A DNA stretch of 64,000 nucleotides from Hanleya hanleyi (Eukaryota > Mollusca > Polyplacophora > Lepidopleurida > Hanleyidae), in contig JAVTVY010025357.1 of the NCBI GenBank assembly GCA_036873755.1, positions 1 to 64,000 of the forward strand, read 5' to 3'. The notes below the pieces were generated by a model, which did not search any database, had not been told where the DNA came from, and worked only from the letters and a program-made list of their open reading frames with translations. Of this stretch, positions 1 through 51,420 are shown one piece after another. Numbering within the stretch: position 1 is the first letter of the stretch; the number at the start of each line of letters is the position of its first letter. A program made the position numbers and the translations under genes.

Positions 1-2770
1 TGTCAAAATTGTATTTCCCTCCAAAGTCTTAACCCTTGAATCCAAGTCACACACTCTCTGATGCAAAGTAATGATTGTCCTAACTATCCGATTAACACAT
101 TATGAACATGTCTTTGGTCATAGTGTACATATCATAACTCACATCAATGTTTTCTGCTATATTATTTCAATGATATGGTTTAACAATTTAAGTTATGCAA
201 ACAGCGCTGATTGTTTGAGGGTATATGCAGTAGGCCTATGCTGTCGGGCAATTGTGAAATTGTCCCAGATGCACGTTAAGATTAACCTCAGTAATAGGGC
301 CATGTGGCATACAGTGGAATGTGGATCAATGACAGGGTATTTTTAGCCGGACAGGATTCGGTGGTGGTAACTGATACTCATTAAATGCGATAAAACGCTG
401 GAGCAAAACGGACCACATTTTCTTGGCATGATGATCAAAGTTACTTTATCTAGTTAAATTCTACCCAAAGAAAATAAATTAAGACCCTTTAAACAGCCGT
501 CATGGCTTTGTTTCACCCTCAGTAAACTTTTATCATTGTTGCTCACACAGACTAATCTGAAGGATGATACCACATCTTTCTTTCTTCTGCTGAGTTATTG
601 CACCAGACTGACTTAATTGGTTGATGTAGGATACTTCACCATCAGTGGGTAATTTGACCTGAATTTGAAGCCTGATGTGGTCAATGATGAAATGTTTGGA
701 TGTGAAATAGGATACACGTTAAAGGCTACAGTTTACATATATCTATAACAATATACTGAAGTGTTAATTATAAATCTAATTTTAATCAGAATTATTTCAG
801 CTCAGAACTTGCTGTTAACAATGCCCTAATGCACGTTCATGCCAAAAATCAAGGTTCTAATGTCAACGGTTCTCCTTATTTTGCCGACGAAAGGATTCGG
901 ATGGACTGACTCACTGACTCATTACCGGACAATTTGCGATCTGTAGCCTACTTCGTAGGAATAAATTTTAAGAAGGAAAAAAGCCAGTAACATTATTATT
1001 TATCTACTGTAACACCTTCTCAACCAGATGCAATTAATTATTGGTCAAATATGCTGATAAAAATTTCAACTCCATACATGTATCTGCTCCTCTCTGTCAC
1101 AAAACGCTTCAAAAAGCAGCCATAGATTATTGAGTTTTGCGTTCATATGGCCCCAAACCATTTACAATGTTTAGTAATCTAGATGCAATGAACATTCTGA
1201 TGAATGCACAAACCTATATGCCTTGAAAAATAATGTTTGCAATACAAAATACATACAAATGTGTAAATACATTAAATTGTGACAGACAGGACATGTGACA
1301 GACGGGACACTGAACTGAGAACAGCCAGGGTTAGATGCAGGATTTTCGCCAAAGTCCTTGTTTGAAAATAGCTTTGTCGTTATTTGAAAAAAACTAATTT
1401 TGCAAAATGGCTAATATCACTCAAATGGCATGGAACATTCCAAAACATTATCAGTTTGTGTTCTTTGAGTGTTTTACACAAACTACTGTGCCTTTTGCCC
1501 CTGATATTCACTTTAGTCTATGAGTTTTCTAAAATAAAGTCATTTGATTTTGTGGAAAAATGGTCATTTGATTTTATAGTTGTGTCCTTTTTAAGGACGC
1601 TGTGAGACCCTGTATCTAATGCTGACAGCGAATTTTGTGAAAATATGACCTAAAACCAAACAATGTGAAGTAAACTAGTGCACAATGAACATCTTAATTG
1701 TAGCATTGATCTACATGATTAAAAAAAGTCTGGAAACAGGAAGATAATTTATAGGGCATGAGATAATGTCTCGTCTGTCACGATAAGTTGTCCCGTCTGT
1801 CACATCACTAAGTGGCAAAAATCCATAATTAATCTTCTTCACAGAAAAACTGTTAACCCTAACTCTGATTACTTGATTAGTCCAATAACATTTGATTTAC
1901 ATTAAAAGTTGATTTTCATTTGAGAAGGAGATAGAAATCTATCTTGTCTATTCCTTTTTCAAATGCGTGGTCCCTGCTTGTCCCGTCTGTCACATTTGTC
2001 AATTCCAGTTGAAAAGAAAATATTAATAATAATTATTTCAATGTTTCTGTCTTAAGTTAAAGTACAACTAGTTCACTAACCACTGATAAGTTTTTGCTTA
2101 GATTTTTATTAAATTTAGTTTGGTAGAGAGTTGTGTTAACATCACAGGGTGGCTATCTTTTGTCCCGTCTGCCACGCTGGAAATGACCTCTAGACATATT
2201 TAATACGCTAAGAATATTTGATTGTGCTATAAATGTTATATGTCAACATTCCATCAGCAGACTACCTGATAACTTTACAAATGTTATATATATATTGACA
2301 ATTTGCACAGTAAACAAAAATACAAACTGTGGTTCTTCAAAAAACGAGTGTAACCTTTCATGATACCTCCTTAATTGACCTTAATGACTTGGCTTTCCAG
2401 GAAGAATATACATAATTGACGCAAAATTCTGGGATGCAAGAATTACATGTTATAATCTCATATTTTTGTAAGGGTTATGAATGTACATACCACATTTACT
2501 TGAAGGCATGAAGGTTGTAATAGGCTGTATTAAATGAATTAACCCAGATCATTACACTCTGTGACTTAACTAGTGTGACAAAATATCATTATTTTGTGAA
2601 TAGTGAAGATTTTGATATAATCACTTGGGAGGTTATTATTTTATAACTTTTGTAAGTTGGTCCCGCCCCTGACTGCTGGATGAGATCTCTAGCGCCACCT
2701 ACGTACATTGATCAGCGGAACATGAGTCTCTGAATATCATAACATTGAATGAAGCCACCGTCTCACTTAT
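1..2770. other. Upstream AT-rich DNA with a recurring 15-base motif
   Basis: No coding exon is recognised. The motif TGTCCCGTCTGTCAC, or a close variant, occurs at about 1768, 1789, 1979 and 2161 on the plus strand and inverted at about 1279 and 1295. The last three plus-strand copies are spaced about 185 bp apart, suggesting a badly worn tandem repeat whose core is conserved. The small ORFs here look like chance. Confidence 0.5.
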
Positions 2771-4714
2771 TGTGCCACTGTCGCATTTTTGTGTCCTGTC
2801 TCTGTCCCAGTAAAGTATCCTGCCTGTGTCACTGTCCCAGTTTTGTCTTATGACTGTCCTAGTTTGTGTCCTCTCACTGTCTCAGGTGTATGTCCTGTCA
2901 CTGTCCCAGTTGTGTGTCCTGGCAATGTCTCACTTTTCTGTCACTGTCTGAGTTATGTCACTGTCCCAGTTTAGTGTCCAGTCACTGTCCCAGTTTTGTG
3001 GCCTGTCACTGTCCCAGTTATGTGTCCTGGCACTGTCTCACTTTTCTGTCACTGTCTGAGTTATGTCACTGTCCCAGATTAGTGTTCAGTCACTGTCTCA
3101 GTTTTGTGGCCTGTCACTGTCCCAGTTATGTGTCCTGGCACTGTCTCACTTTTCTGTCACTGTCTGAGTTATGTCACTGTCCCAGATTAGTGTCCAGTCA
3201 CTGTCCCAGTTTAGTGTCCAGTCACTGTCTCAGTTGTGTTGCCTGTCACTGTCCCAGTTTAGTGTCCAGTCACTGTCCCAGTTTTGTGGCCTGTCACTGT
3301 CCCAGTTATGTGTCCAGTCACTGTCTCAGTTTTGTGGCCTGTCACTGTCCCAGATTAGTGTCCAGTCACTGTCTCAGTTTTGTGGCCTGTCACTGTCCCA
3401 GTTATGTGTCCTGGCACTGTCTCACTTTTCTGTCACTGTCTGAGTTATGTCACTGTCCCAGATTAGTGTCCAGTCACTGTCTCAGTTGTGTGGCCTGTCA
3501 CTGTCCCAGTTTAGTGTCCAGTCACTGTCCCAGTTATGTGTCCTGGCACTGTCTCACTTTTCTGTCACTGTCTGAGTTATGTCACTGTCCCAGATTAGTG
3601 TCCAGTCACTGTCTCAGTTTTGTGGCCTGTCACTGTCCCAGTTTAGTGTCCAGTCACTGTCTCAGTTTTGTGGCCTGTCACTGTCCCAGTTATGTGTCCT
3701 GGCACTGTCTCACTTTTCTGTCACTGTCTGAGTTATGTCACTGTCCCAGATTAGTGTCCAGTCACTGTCTCAGTTTTGTGGCCTGTCACTGTCCCAGTTT
3801 AGTGTCCAGTCACTGTCCCAGTTTTGTGGCCTGTCACTGTCCCAGTTATGTGTCCTGGCACTGTCTCACTTTTCTGTCACTGTCTGAGTTATGTCACTGT
3901 CCCAGATTAATGTCCAGTCACTGTCTCAGTTTTGTGGCCTGTCACTGTCCCAGTTATGTGTCCTGGCACTGTCTCACTTTTCTGTCACTGTCTGAGTTAT
4001 GTCACTGTCACTGTCCCAGATTAGTGTCCAGTCACTGTCTCAGTTTTGTGGCCTGTCACTGTCCCAGTTTTGTGTCCTGGCACTGTCTCACTTTTCTGTC
4101 ACTGTCTGAGTTATGTCACTGTCCCAGATTAGTGTCCAGTCACTGTCCCAGTGTTGTGTCCTGGCACTGTCTCACTTTTCTGTCACTGTCTGAGTTATGT
4201 CACTGGCCCAGATTAGTGTCCAGTCACTGTCCCAGTTATGTGTCCTGGCACTGTCTCACTTTTCTGTCACTGTCTGAGTTACATGTATGTCACTGTCCCA
4301 GTTTAGTGTCCAGTCACTGTCCCAGTTTTGTGGCCTGTCACTGTCCCAGTTATGTGTCCTGCCACTGTCTCACTTTTCTGTCACTGTCTGAGTTATGTCA
4401 CTGTCCCAGATTAGTGTCCTGCCACTGTCTCAGTTTTGTGTCCTGTCACTGTCTCAGTTTTGTGTCCGTTCACTGTCCCAGTTTTGCGTCCTGTCGCGGT
4501 CCCAGTTTTGCGTCCTGTCACTTTGTCAGTTTTGTGTCCTGTTACTGTACCAGTATTGTGTCCTGTCACTGTCCCAGTTTTGTGTCCTGTCACTATCACA
4601 GTTTTGTGTCCTGTCACTATCACAGTTTTGTGTCCTGTCACTATCACAGTTTTGTGTCCTGTCACTATCTCAGTTTTGTGTCTTGTCATTGTCCCAGTTT
4701 TGTGTCCTGTCATT
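2771..4714. repeat. 24-bp minisatellite, about 80 units
   Basis: The unit is roughly TGTCACTGTCCCAGTTTTG plus TGTCC. The 5' two thirds have a higher-order pattern in which a block containing CACTTTTCTGTCACTGTCTG recurs every 4-7 units; the 3' end (after 4430) is a simpler run of TCCTGTCACTATCACAGTTT-like units. Because 24 is divisible by 3 and the units lack stops, all forward frames stay open for long stretches, including one of 655 codons. That is a consequence of the repeat, not evidence of a gene. Confidence 0.93.
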
Positions 4715-6305
4715 TGTCGAACTTTACTGTTCTGTGCTTCTCCGTTCGATGTTGTGCCATGTCACATATATCATACAAGATATATGCTGTCCGTTTGAAT
4801 ACATATCTTTTTGTGAATCAAAGGATATCATGATAAAAGTTTAACCATATAAATTCAGGTCAAGCAATATATAACATACACATGTAGACAGAAAACCAAC
4901 TCTGTTCTCTGAACATTTAACATGCTGTTCACAATATAGGTTACATGTACATGTATCAAGATTGGAAGTATTTCGAATTCTAATGTATTCAGCTGAGCAC
5001 TTATGAAAATGATCTGTCACAAAACTATTATGTGTTAGATAAGGACAGTTTGATTTTTTTAGGTTTTGATATGCTTGAATGATTACATACATTAATGAAT
5101 TTCACCAATATGATCAGCCATGGCTGAGTGAGCAATAGGTGTTTTAAATATTGATATTAACAGCAGATAATATTTTGTACATGATTTGTATTGGTGGGTA
5201 TGTAAATCAGTCTGCTCATAGCAAACAATATTGACATGTATTTACATAGCGAGGAAATGGCCCGCTAGGTGGGCTTGTACATGTAGGCCACAATGATATA
5301 TTTATGAATAATAATCACCTGCATGTGTATTTAATATTTTACAATTTTGAAACTTCGGGAAACAGATAAAGGATAAAATGTTCAGTAAAAAATTAATGTC
5401 AGGCTTTACTTGTGGAAATACATTTACATTCCTTTCATATATCCGGTACCCTTTGTCCAGCCCCATTCAAACAGCATTTCCCATTTGCGAGAGCTATCCG
5501 ATAAGATATGAATCATGATTGTATGCCCAGTAGTTCCTGAGTTAGGAATGGGTGATGTATATCAGAATAGGGGTTGGAATCATTTGTCCTCCGTTGCGAA
5601 ACCTGGACCATGACCATGTGATAATACTATTATTATTAAAACCAGACTGAAATATATAGAAGAAAAATGATATACATTGTACATACACTTGACAATACTT
5701 ATACATGTACAGTAGTTTAAGGTCTCAGAGTCTACAAGCTCATTCCAGATAAACAGTTGAGGGTATGAGGGTGTTAGCCAGGATATACAAACTGCCTGTC
5801 CAAATATCAAGTTTGCTACACTTGGACAGGCTACTTCCCTGTTGGTCACATATTAAACTTTTCCAATTTTTGCCTGTCCAAATTGAAATTGCCTGTCCAA
5901 TGTAGGGATGGATGGTTCTCTTGCTAGACCAATGTGGATATAAAATATGATTAACTCGGCAAAGATATGGACGTTTATATTATTGGTATTGTATTCTTTT
6001 ACCTGCAATATTTTTCCAACTTTACAACATATTCTTATAAATATATTTTACAGTCTCAAATATTAGTCTCATACATGTGGTACTACTAGTAGAATAGCTA
6101 CATGTACATGTAGCTTTCATAAAGTTTATGGTACATGTAATTCAATTGAAGGCCAATCATGTATTGGAGAACAAAATGTGGACGATGACTATCCACTGAT
6201 ACTGATACTCATTTTTAAAGATCCAGCCTCAGCGTACACTTATGTGCATGTGCCTCACGCCAATTTTGGCTCCAATTTTATCAATTAGTTTCACTAATAA
6301 TTATT
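4715..6305. other. Intergenic AT-rich DNA, worn repeats
   Basis: No gene is recognised. Around 5790-5900 the string GCCTGTCCAA recurs four times in both orientations, probably the core of an old MITE. ACATGTACATGTA-type motifs recur. Confidence 0.4.
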
Positions 6306-8113
6306 ATGTCTCCCCCAACTATGTTGGGGGGAGACATCTAGTGTTTGTGCTGTCTGTCTGTCTGGATGTCTGGATGGATGTCTGTCCGTCCCCTTGCCTT
6401 GTCTGCAAGATATCTTGAGAACTACTGGATGGAATTTCACCAAACTTGGATGGAAGCTTCATTGGGATAGCCCCCTCATTTGATTAGGTTTTGGTGTATG
6501 TGCGTGCATTCATCCGTGTCCGGTGTCCGTCCGTCCGTCCATCTACTTGTACATGTATATACAGGCCTTGTCTGCAAGATATCTTGAGAACTACTGGACG
6601 GAATTTCACCCCACTTGGATGGAAGCTTTAGTGGGATAGCCCCCTCATTTGATTAGATTTTGGTGTGTGTGCGTGCATTCATCCATGTCCGGTGTCCGTC
6701 CGTCCGTCCATCTACTTGTACATGTATATACAGGGCTTGTCTGCAAGATATCTGGAGAACTACTGGATGGAATTTCACCAAACTTGGATGGAAGCTTCAT
6801 TGGGATAGCCCCCTCATTTGATTAGGTTTTGGTGTATGTGGGTTCATTCATCCGTGTCCGGTGTCCGTCCGTCCGTCCATCTACTTATACATGTATATAC
6901 AGGGCTTGTCTGCAAGATATCTGGAGAACTACTAGATGGAATTTCACCAAACTTGGATGAAAGCTTCATTGGGATAGCCCCCTCATTTGACTAGGTTTTG
7001 GTTTGTGTGCATGCGTTCATCCGTGTCCGGTGTCCGTCCGTCCGTCCATCTACTTGTACATGTATATACAGGCCTTGTCTGCAAGATATCTTGAGAACTA
7101 CTGAACGGAATTTCACCACACTTGGATGGAAGCTTCAGTGGGATAGCCCCCCTCATTTGATTATGTTTTGGTGTGTGTGCGTGCATTCGTCCATGTCCGG
7201 TGTCTGTCCGTCCGTCCATCTACTTGTACATGTATATACAGGGCTTGTCTGCAAGATATCTGGAGAACTACTGGACAGAATTTCACCAAACTTGGATGGA
7301 AGCTTCATTGGGATAGCCCCCTCATTTGATTAGGTTTTGGTGTATGTGCGTGCATTCATCTGTGTCCGGTGTCCATCTGTCCATCCATCTACTTGTACAT
7401 GTATGTACAGGGCTTGTCTGCAAGATATCTTGAGAACTACTGGACGGAATCTCACTCCCCTTGGATAGAAGCTACATGTATAGTGGGATAGCCCCCTCAT
7501 TTGATTAGGTTTTGGTGTGTGTGCGTGCATTCATCCATGTCCGGTGTCCGTCCATCCGTCTACTTGTACATGTATATACAGGGCTTGTCTGCAAGATATC
7601 TGGAGAACTACTGAACAGAATTTCACCAAACTTGGATGGAAGCTTCATTAGGATAGCCCCCTCATTTGACTAGGTTTTGGTGTGTGTGCCTGCATTCGTC
7701 CGGTGTCCGTCCGTCCGTCCGTCCGTCCATCTGCTTGTACATGTATATACAGGCTTTGTCTGCAAGATACCTTGAGAACTATTGGATGGAATTTCACCAA
7801 ACTTGGATGGAAGCTTCATTGGGATAGCCCCCGCATTTGATCAGGTTTTAGTGTATGTGTGCATGCATTCATCCGTGTCCGATGTCCGTCCAACCGTTCA
7901 TCTACTTGTACATGTATATACAATGAAAATCGCTTCTTTGTAATTAATATTTTTAGATACGCAGCTTTGTTTAAGATACTTATTGCTACATTCATTTTAT
8001 AGCACTTTCCCTTAAATTATGTGCCCATTCAAGGCAAGGTGGGAGGTTGGGGGAGACGTATGTTTTTGCCCAAAAAAACAACCAGCATAGGCTTCATGCC
8101 GGAGCGGCAACTC
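6306..8113 (+). mobile_element. Pearl-like tandem-core element, family 1 (169-bp cores)
   Basis: It begins after a T/A-rich stretch with a hairpin: ATGTCTCCCCCAAC (6306-6319) and its complement at 6323-6337. A CTGT/CCGT-rich microsatellite follows, then nine tandem cores of about 169 bp (marker GGAATTTCACC near 6431, 6600, 6770, 6939, 7109, 7278, 7447, 7618 and 7789), each with its own CCGT run. A distal GTTGGGGGAGAC (8046-8057) is the exact complement of the 5' arm, and a small stem-loop TGCCG-gag-CGGCA (8097-8109) follows. The ORFs inside are repeat shadows. Known relatives: bivalve pearl elements, thought to be non-autonomous Helitron/Helentron derivatives. Confidence 0.85.
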
Positions 8114-9345
8114 AAGGGTCAAAGCGGAACCTCTAGTTTCAAGCAGTATTGAACATGTTAACCCACCATATCCTTTTCCATATGTGGCTCCACAAGATGG
8201 TTTTGTATGTAAGAGTTAACAGGTGAACATGGTATTGGGTCTGTGCAGACCTCTCAACTGTTAATTTTGCCAAGGTGTGAAATTTGAGTGTACATCTATG
8301 TATATCTTGCCAAATCGAGCCCCGTAATTCTAGGCATCATTTCATACAATTTATCGCATTTTTAGCTTGCCTGTATGGATTATGTGGAGGTATTGTAAGA
8401 GAGGCAGTGAGTGCGGTGTCAATGTCCTGTTACATGTAAGCTTTTTTGTTTAGCTCTGAATTGTACCCTGAAAAATCATAGGCATTTGATAAGGGTCAGT
8501 ATAAGATGGATATCTCAGTAATATCCTAATTATCCGTGGTAGTTATGTATCTACATATATGGACCCCACCAACTAAGGTCGCAGACAAGGTACCGCACTG
8601 TCCATTACAACCCGAATTTAGATAGAAATTTCCAAGGGAAAAGTCACAGTTCATACTTTGCACATATCTTTTATCCAATAAATGATGTTTGTTGAACACA
8701 CCTGCTGCATTGATTTTAATTATTTACTGCAACAAAAAGATGTATTTCATGTAACTCGACAAATATGGTTGAAACAATTTTCTTAACAACGTTAACCGAA
8801 CATGAGGAGATACACGGCATTTGATAGGCCAATATCGCTGTCTCTGTAGAAGTCAAGATTTCCGCATTCCATGGAATTTGTGATGACTGTAGCAACCAGT
8901 GCATTGATCAATCAAAAGACTCGTACTTGTTACGTTTCGGAAAACGTTGTTAAGAGAATTTCAAACAAGATGGCGAGTGATTTACCTTCACTCCGTGTTA
9001 GAAGAATGGGGTATAGATAACATTATGACAATAGTGAGTATATAAAGTTTTATTTGTTACTACACCGACACAAAGGTCAATTGTGATTCATTTATCAATG
9101 AATAACTAACTGTGGGCCAGAGATCATCCATCCATACTGACTCCATGTTACTAGTATGGGGTATACCAGCATGAGAAGGGCGAGTACACTACACATACAT
9201 ATCATTTTAATCATTGCAAAGACAATTTGGTGACTGATGACAACCCATCCATTACTGACCCTTATCAAATGCCTGTGTGAAAAATGTATGTGTTAATTGT
9301 CAACTGAGAATCTTTGGTTAGGTTTTCTGTTTAGCTAACCACAAT
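8114..9345. other. Intergenic DNA, nothing recognised
   Basis: Neither exons nor clear repeats are seen, apart from short CATGTA-type motifs. The short minus-strand ORF near 8716-8904 has no recognisable pattern. Confidence 0.35.
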
Positions 9346-9622
9346 AAGGGAGCTTCTTGAAATTGGGGCATACTAGGAATAGCATAAGGCATTCCATACA
9401 GAGAGGCATGTTGTGCCGTGTTGGAACTCCTAGGAAGTCCATGGCATACATTTTGGAACTCGCCAGATAAACGATGGCTAATGCCATACCATATGCAATG
9501 GAATGAGGAGAATGGCATAAGCCATTCCAATTGGAACTCTAATCCATCCAGATCAGAACACTAAACTGGGCATGGCCATTCCTATCAGGGAACTCGGGTC
9601 CTAATTTCAAGGAGCTCCCTAA
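9346..9622. mobile_element. MITE, family AAGGGAGCTTCTTGAAATT, copy 1
   Basis: Terminal inverted repeats: AAGGGAGCTTCTTGAAATTG at 9346 and its near-complement ending CAAGGAGCTCCCTAA at 9622. The element is 277 bp with no ORF of interest. Further copies are at about 19095-19360 (5' end lost) and 39518-39821. The inside is rich in GGCAT/ATGCC words. Confidence 0.85.
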
Positions 9623-9879
9623 CTGGTTAAGAATTTTTGGACAGCTGTGGACTTTTTTTCAGCTAAGAGTTTCAGATTACTGCTTACAAGCATCAGGTTT
9701 GTTTCCTGTTTAGATGGTCACAATAACTAGTTAAGGATTTTTGTTCAGCTGTGGACTTAATAATTTTCTGTTAAGAGTTTCAGATTTATAAGTACATTCA
9801 ACATACTTGAGATGGAAGTTGCTTCAATTTGACATTATCAGGCCGGTAACCCGCTTGTTTAGTTCTTAATATGGCAATT

Positions 9880-10150
9880 TTACTAGTAAAATTGAATTTA
9901 ATTACATGTTTTCCAAGTCAAATGAGTCAATACATATTTTCTAATAATTCAGTTTGTTTTGTAAATTCAGTTAAATTTTAAAAATTAAGTTGAAAATTGA
10001 ATGTAATTCAGATTTCATAACTTCGCTTCAAATTCTAACATTTTTAAATTTTAAATCAAAATTATAATTTCAAAATTTCAGAACTAAATTTCAATATTTC
10101 AAAAGTTAAATTTGAAATTTCAGATTTTAAAATTTAAATATTTATTCAAA
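9880..10150. other. Extremely AT-rich AAATTT-based tract upstream of exon 1
   Basis: About 270 bp built almost only of short A and T runs (AAATTTCAAAATTT-like words), ending about 380 bp before the first coding exon. It is a candidate easily unwound or matrix-attachment type sequence, or simply slippage-derived low-complexity DNA. No function is shown. The rest of 9623-10527 holds nothing else I recognise. Confidence 0.5.
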
Positions 10151-10544
10151 ATTTGAGTGCTTCATTTCCATGTGCCACAACCTCATGTAACAGTGTCTTT
10201 CCATCCTGTATTTATCTCCAAATGATGCAGTTTTGCATCGGTTGTTTTATCATTAATTTCACGAAAATGCCAAGATGCACGAGATTTGAATACATAGCTA
10301 GGTGAGAGCATGAGACAGATGTCAAACGCATGAATCTCACCACACCTAATGCGTGAGAGTCAATATGTCTGGTTCATGGGGCAGCCCATCATCCAGTCTA
10401 TGATTTAAACAGAGGTGTCATATGACTGATCAGCCCAGTCACTGGTATTTTACAGTCCTTGTGAGTATTTTTAATTAGTTCATAATGATTCTGATGGATA
10501 TGCACTTTACTTTTTATTTATATCCAGGGCTGACCAAACCAAAG

Positions 10545-49864
<39,320 letters not shown>

Positions 49865-50229
49865 CAAGGAACGCCCCATCCTACCCCCTCAAAACCCCCC
49901 GCTCATAACATATACATTTTATGCTCTCATCATTATATACTTTGCTCTGAGACAAGCTTCTTGGCAATTCCTTGGATTTGCTCTTAAAATGCCATCATGA
50001 ATTTTACTGTGAAATGATTATAATTGTTATCCTGTTTTTCCCATGGAAACGTCTGCATCAGCATGGAAATAGTAGTTCAATAATTGTATATTTTAAGCCA
50101 TCTTTCTCCCTCTTCCCTTAAAATATCACGATTTTCTCTGCTTTTTCCCCCCCAAGACAGTATCCAAAACACGCACAATATTTATCGAAATATTGATTGT
50201 TGAAATTACAAGGATTTAGCTAGTAGCAG

Positions 50230-50235
50230 AATAAA
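50230..50235 (+). promoter_or_regulatory. Candidate polyadenylation signal AATAAA, proximal
   Basis: AATAAA about 370 bp after the ZMYND11 stop codon, in AT-rich DNA. It is the first AATAAA downstream. Transcript data would be needed to choose between this and the distal one. Confidence 0.35.
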
Positions 50236-50390
50236 TATTGTGTAGAATCTGCTCTGTACTTTGGAAGACCTTCACCTTTGATCTCTGCTATTATACCACA
50301 TGGCATGTTTTGATGTGATCCTATTGTAACCATGGTGACCCTTGATCCCTGTTACTCTATGGTTTCCTTATATGGTCATCTTTATGATTC

Positions 50391-50699
50391 ATCATTAAGT
50401 TTGACCTACTGTGGGTCATCTATGAAGGTACAATGTAAACGTAGCTAAAAGCCTTTGAGAATTGAACGGTTTAAGGTTTAATAGCAGTGAATTGTTTATC
50501 ACTAAGTTTGACCTACTGTAGGTCATCTATGAAGGTACAATGTAAACATAGCTAAAACCCTTTGAGAATTGAGCGGTTTACGGTTTAATAGCAGTGAATT
50601 GTTTATCACTAAGTTTGACCTACTGTAGGTGATCCATGAAAGTACAATGTAAACGTAGCTAAAAGTCTGTGAGAATTGAACGGTTTAATAGCAGTGAAT
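50391..50699 (+). repeat. 3 x 107 bp tandem repeat after the ZMYND11 stop
   Basis: Units start at 50391, 50498 and 50605 and are about 90% alike; the last is shortened. Each holds a near-palindrome of two nuclear-receptor-like half-sites (TGACCT and AGGTCA separated by 5 bases), perfect in the second unit. It probably lies in the 3' UTR or just after it. Confidence 0.85.
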
Positions 50700-50745
50700 G
50701 TGTTGTACATGTTACAATTGCTGTAGCAGTAAATTCTAGCAATCA

Positions 50746-50962
50746 TGGTAAATCCTCTAATAATTCAATCTGCAAACAGGAAGTGAAAGTTTTCACCATA
50801 AAATCAGAGGGTGATCAAATTTATTAGAACAGGAAGTTGACAAAATGGTCATGTTGGTAATCCATTTTTGTTATTTTAACAATTTTTAAAAGAGGGTAAT
50901 CAAACTTATTAGAGCAACTGACTGAGTTTTGTCCACAAATTGAATTATAAGGGAATTTACCA
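50746..50962. mobile_element. CCTCTAATAATTCAATC MITE, copy 4
   Basis: The ends GGTAAATCCTCTAATAATTC and GAATTATAAGGGAATTTACC are inverted. The interior GTGAAAGTTTTCACCATAAA matches copy 3. It lies in the probable 3' UTR or just past it. Confidence 0.8.
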
Positions 50963-51414
50963 TAGTCCAAAGCATCATTGGTTTCTACCCCTTTTAACAT
51001 TAGTTAATTCAAAATTTTAAAAATGAATCAGATATTTTCATTGGTTCTTGGAAGAAAATACAGCCAATGACGGCTAGTTTCTAAAAAAGTTCAATCATAG
51101 TGAGTAAAATATAGACAGACATATTTTATCTTGTCATCCACATTATCTTGATATTCAAATATTCTTCCCCATTGAGAGTGGATAAATATATCCTGGAAAT
51201 AACCCTGCCCAGATCTTCCCCAGGCATGACCAGTCCTTCTGCAGAGCTATACCCCAGGCCTATGCTAAACTGACATAAATGGATCAGGATGTGACCTGAT
51301 GTCTGATTGCAGAAGAACGTTGTTTGACCTGTCTAAAACTAATATCACTGACGGTCAATAAGCTGACATTTATCTTGGGGCACTATAACCAGTCATACAA
51401 TGAAAGGCTTGCAC

Positions 51415-51420
51415 AATAAA
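51415..51420 (+). promoter_or_regulatory. Candidate polyadenylation signal AATAAA, distal
   Basis: AATAAA in GCACAATAAAAGC, about 1.55 kb after the stop codon. If used, the 3' UTR would include the 107-bp triplicate and a MITE. Vertebrate ZMYND11 has a long 3' UTR, which makes a distal site plausible. Confidence 0.25.

Noticed and set aside
2866..4833. 655-codon open reading frame
   Set aside because: It is produced by a 24-bp stop-free tandem repeat; other frames of the same stretch are also open and there is no domain pattern.
6983..7530. Overlapping open frames on both strands
   Set aside because: They are shadows of the 169-bp tandem cores of a pearl-like element and recur with the same period.
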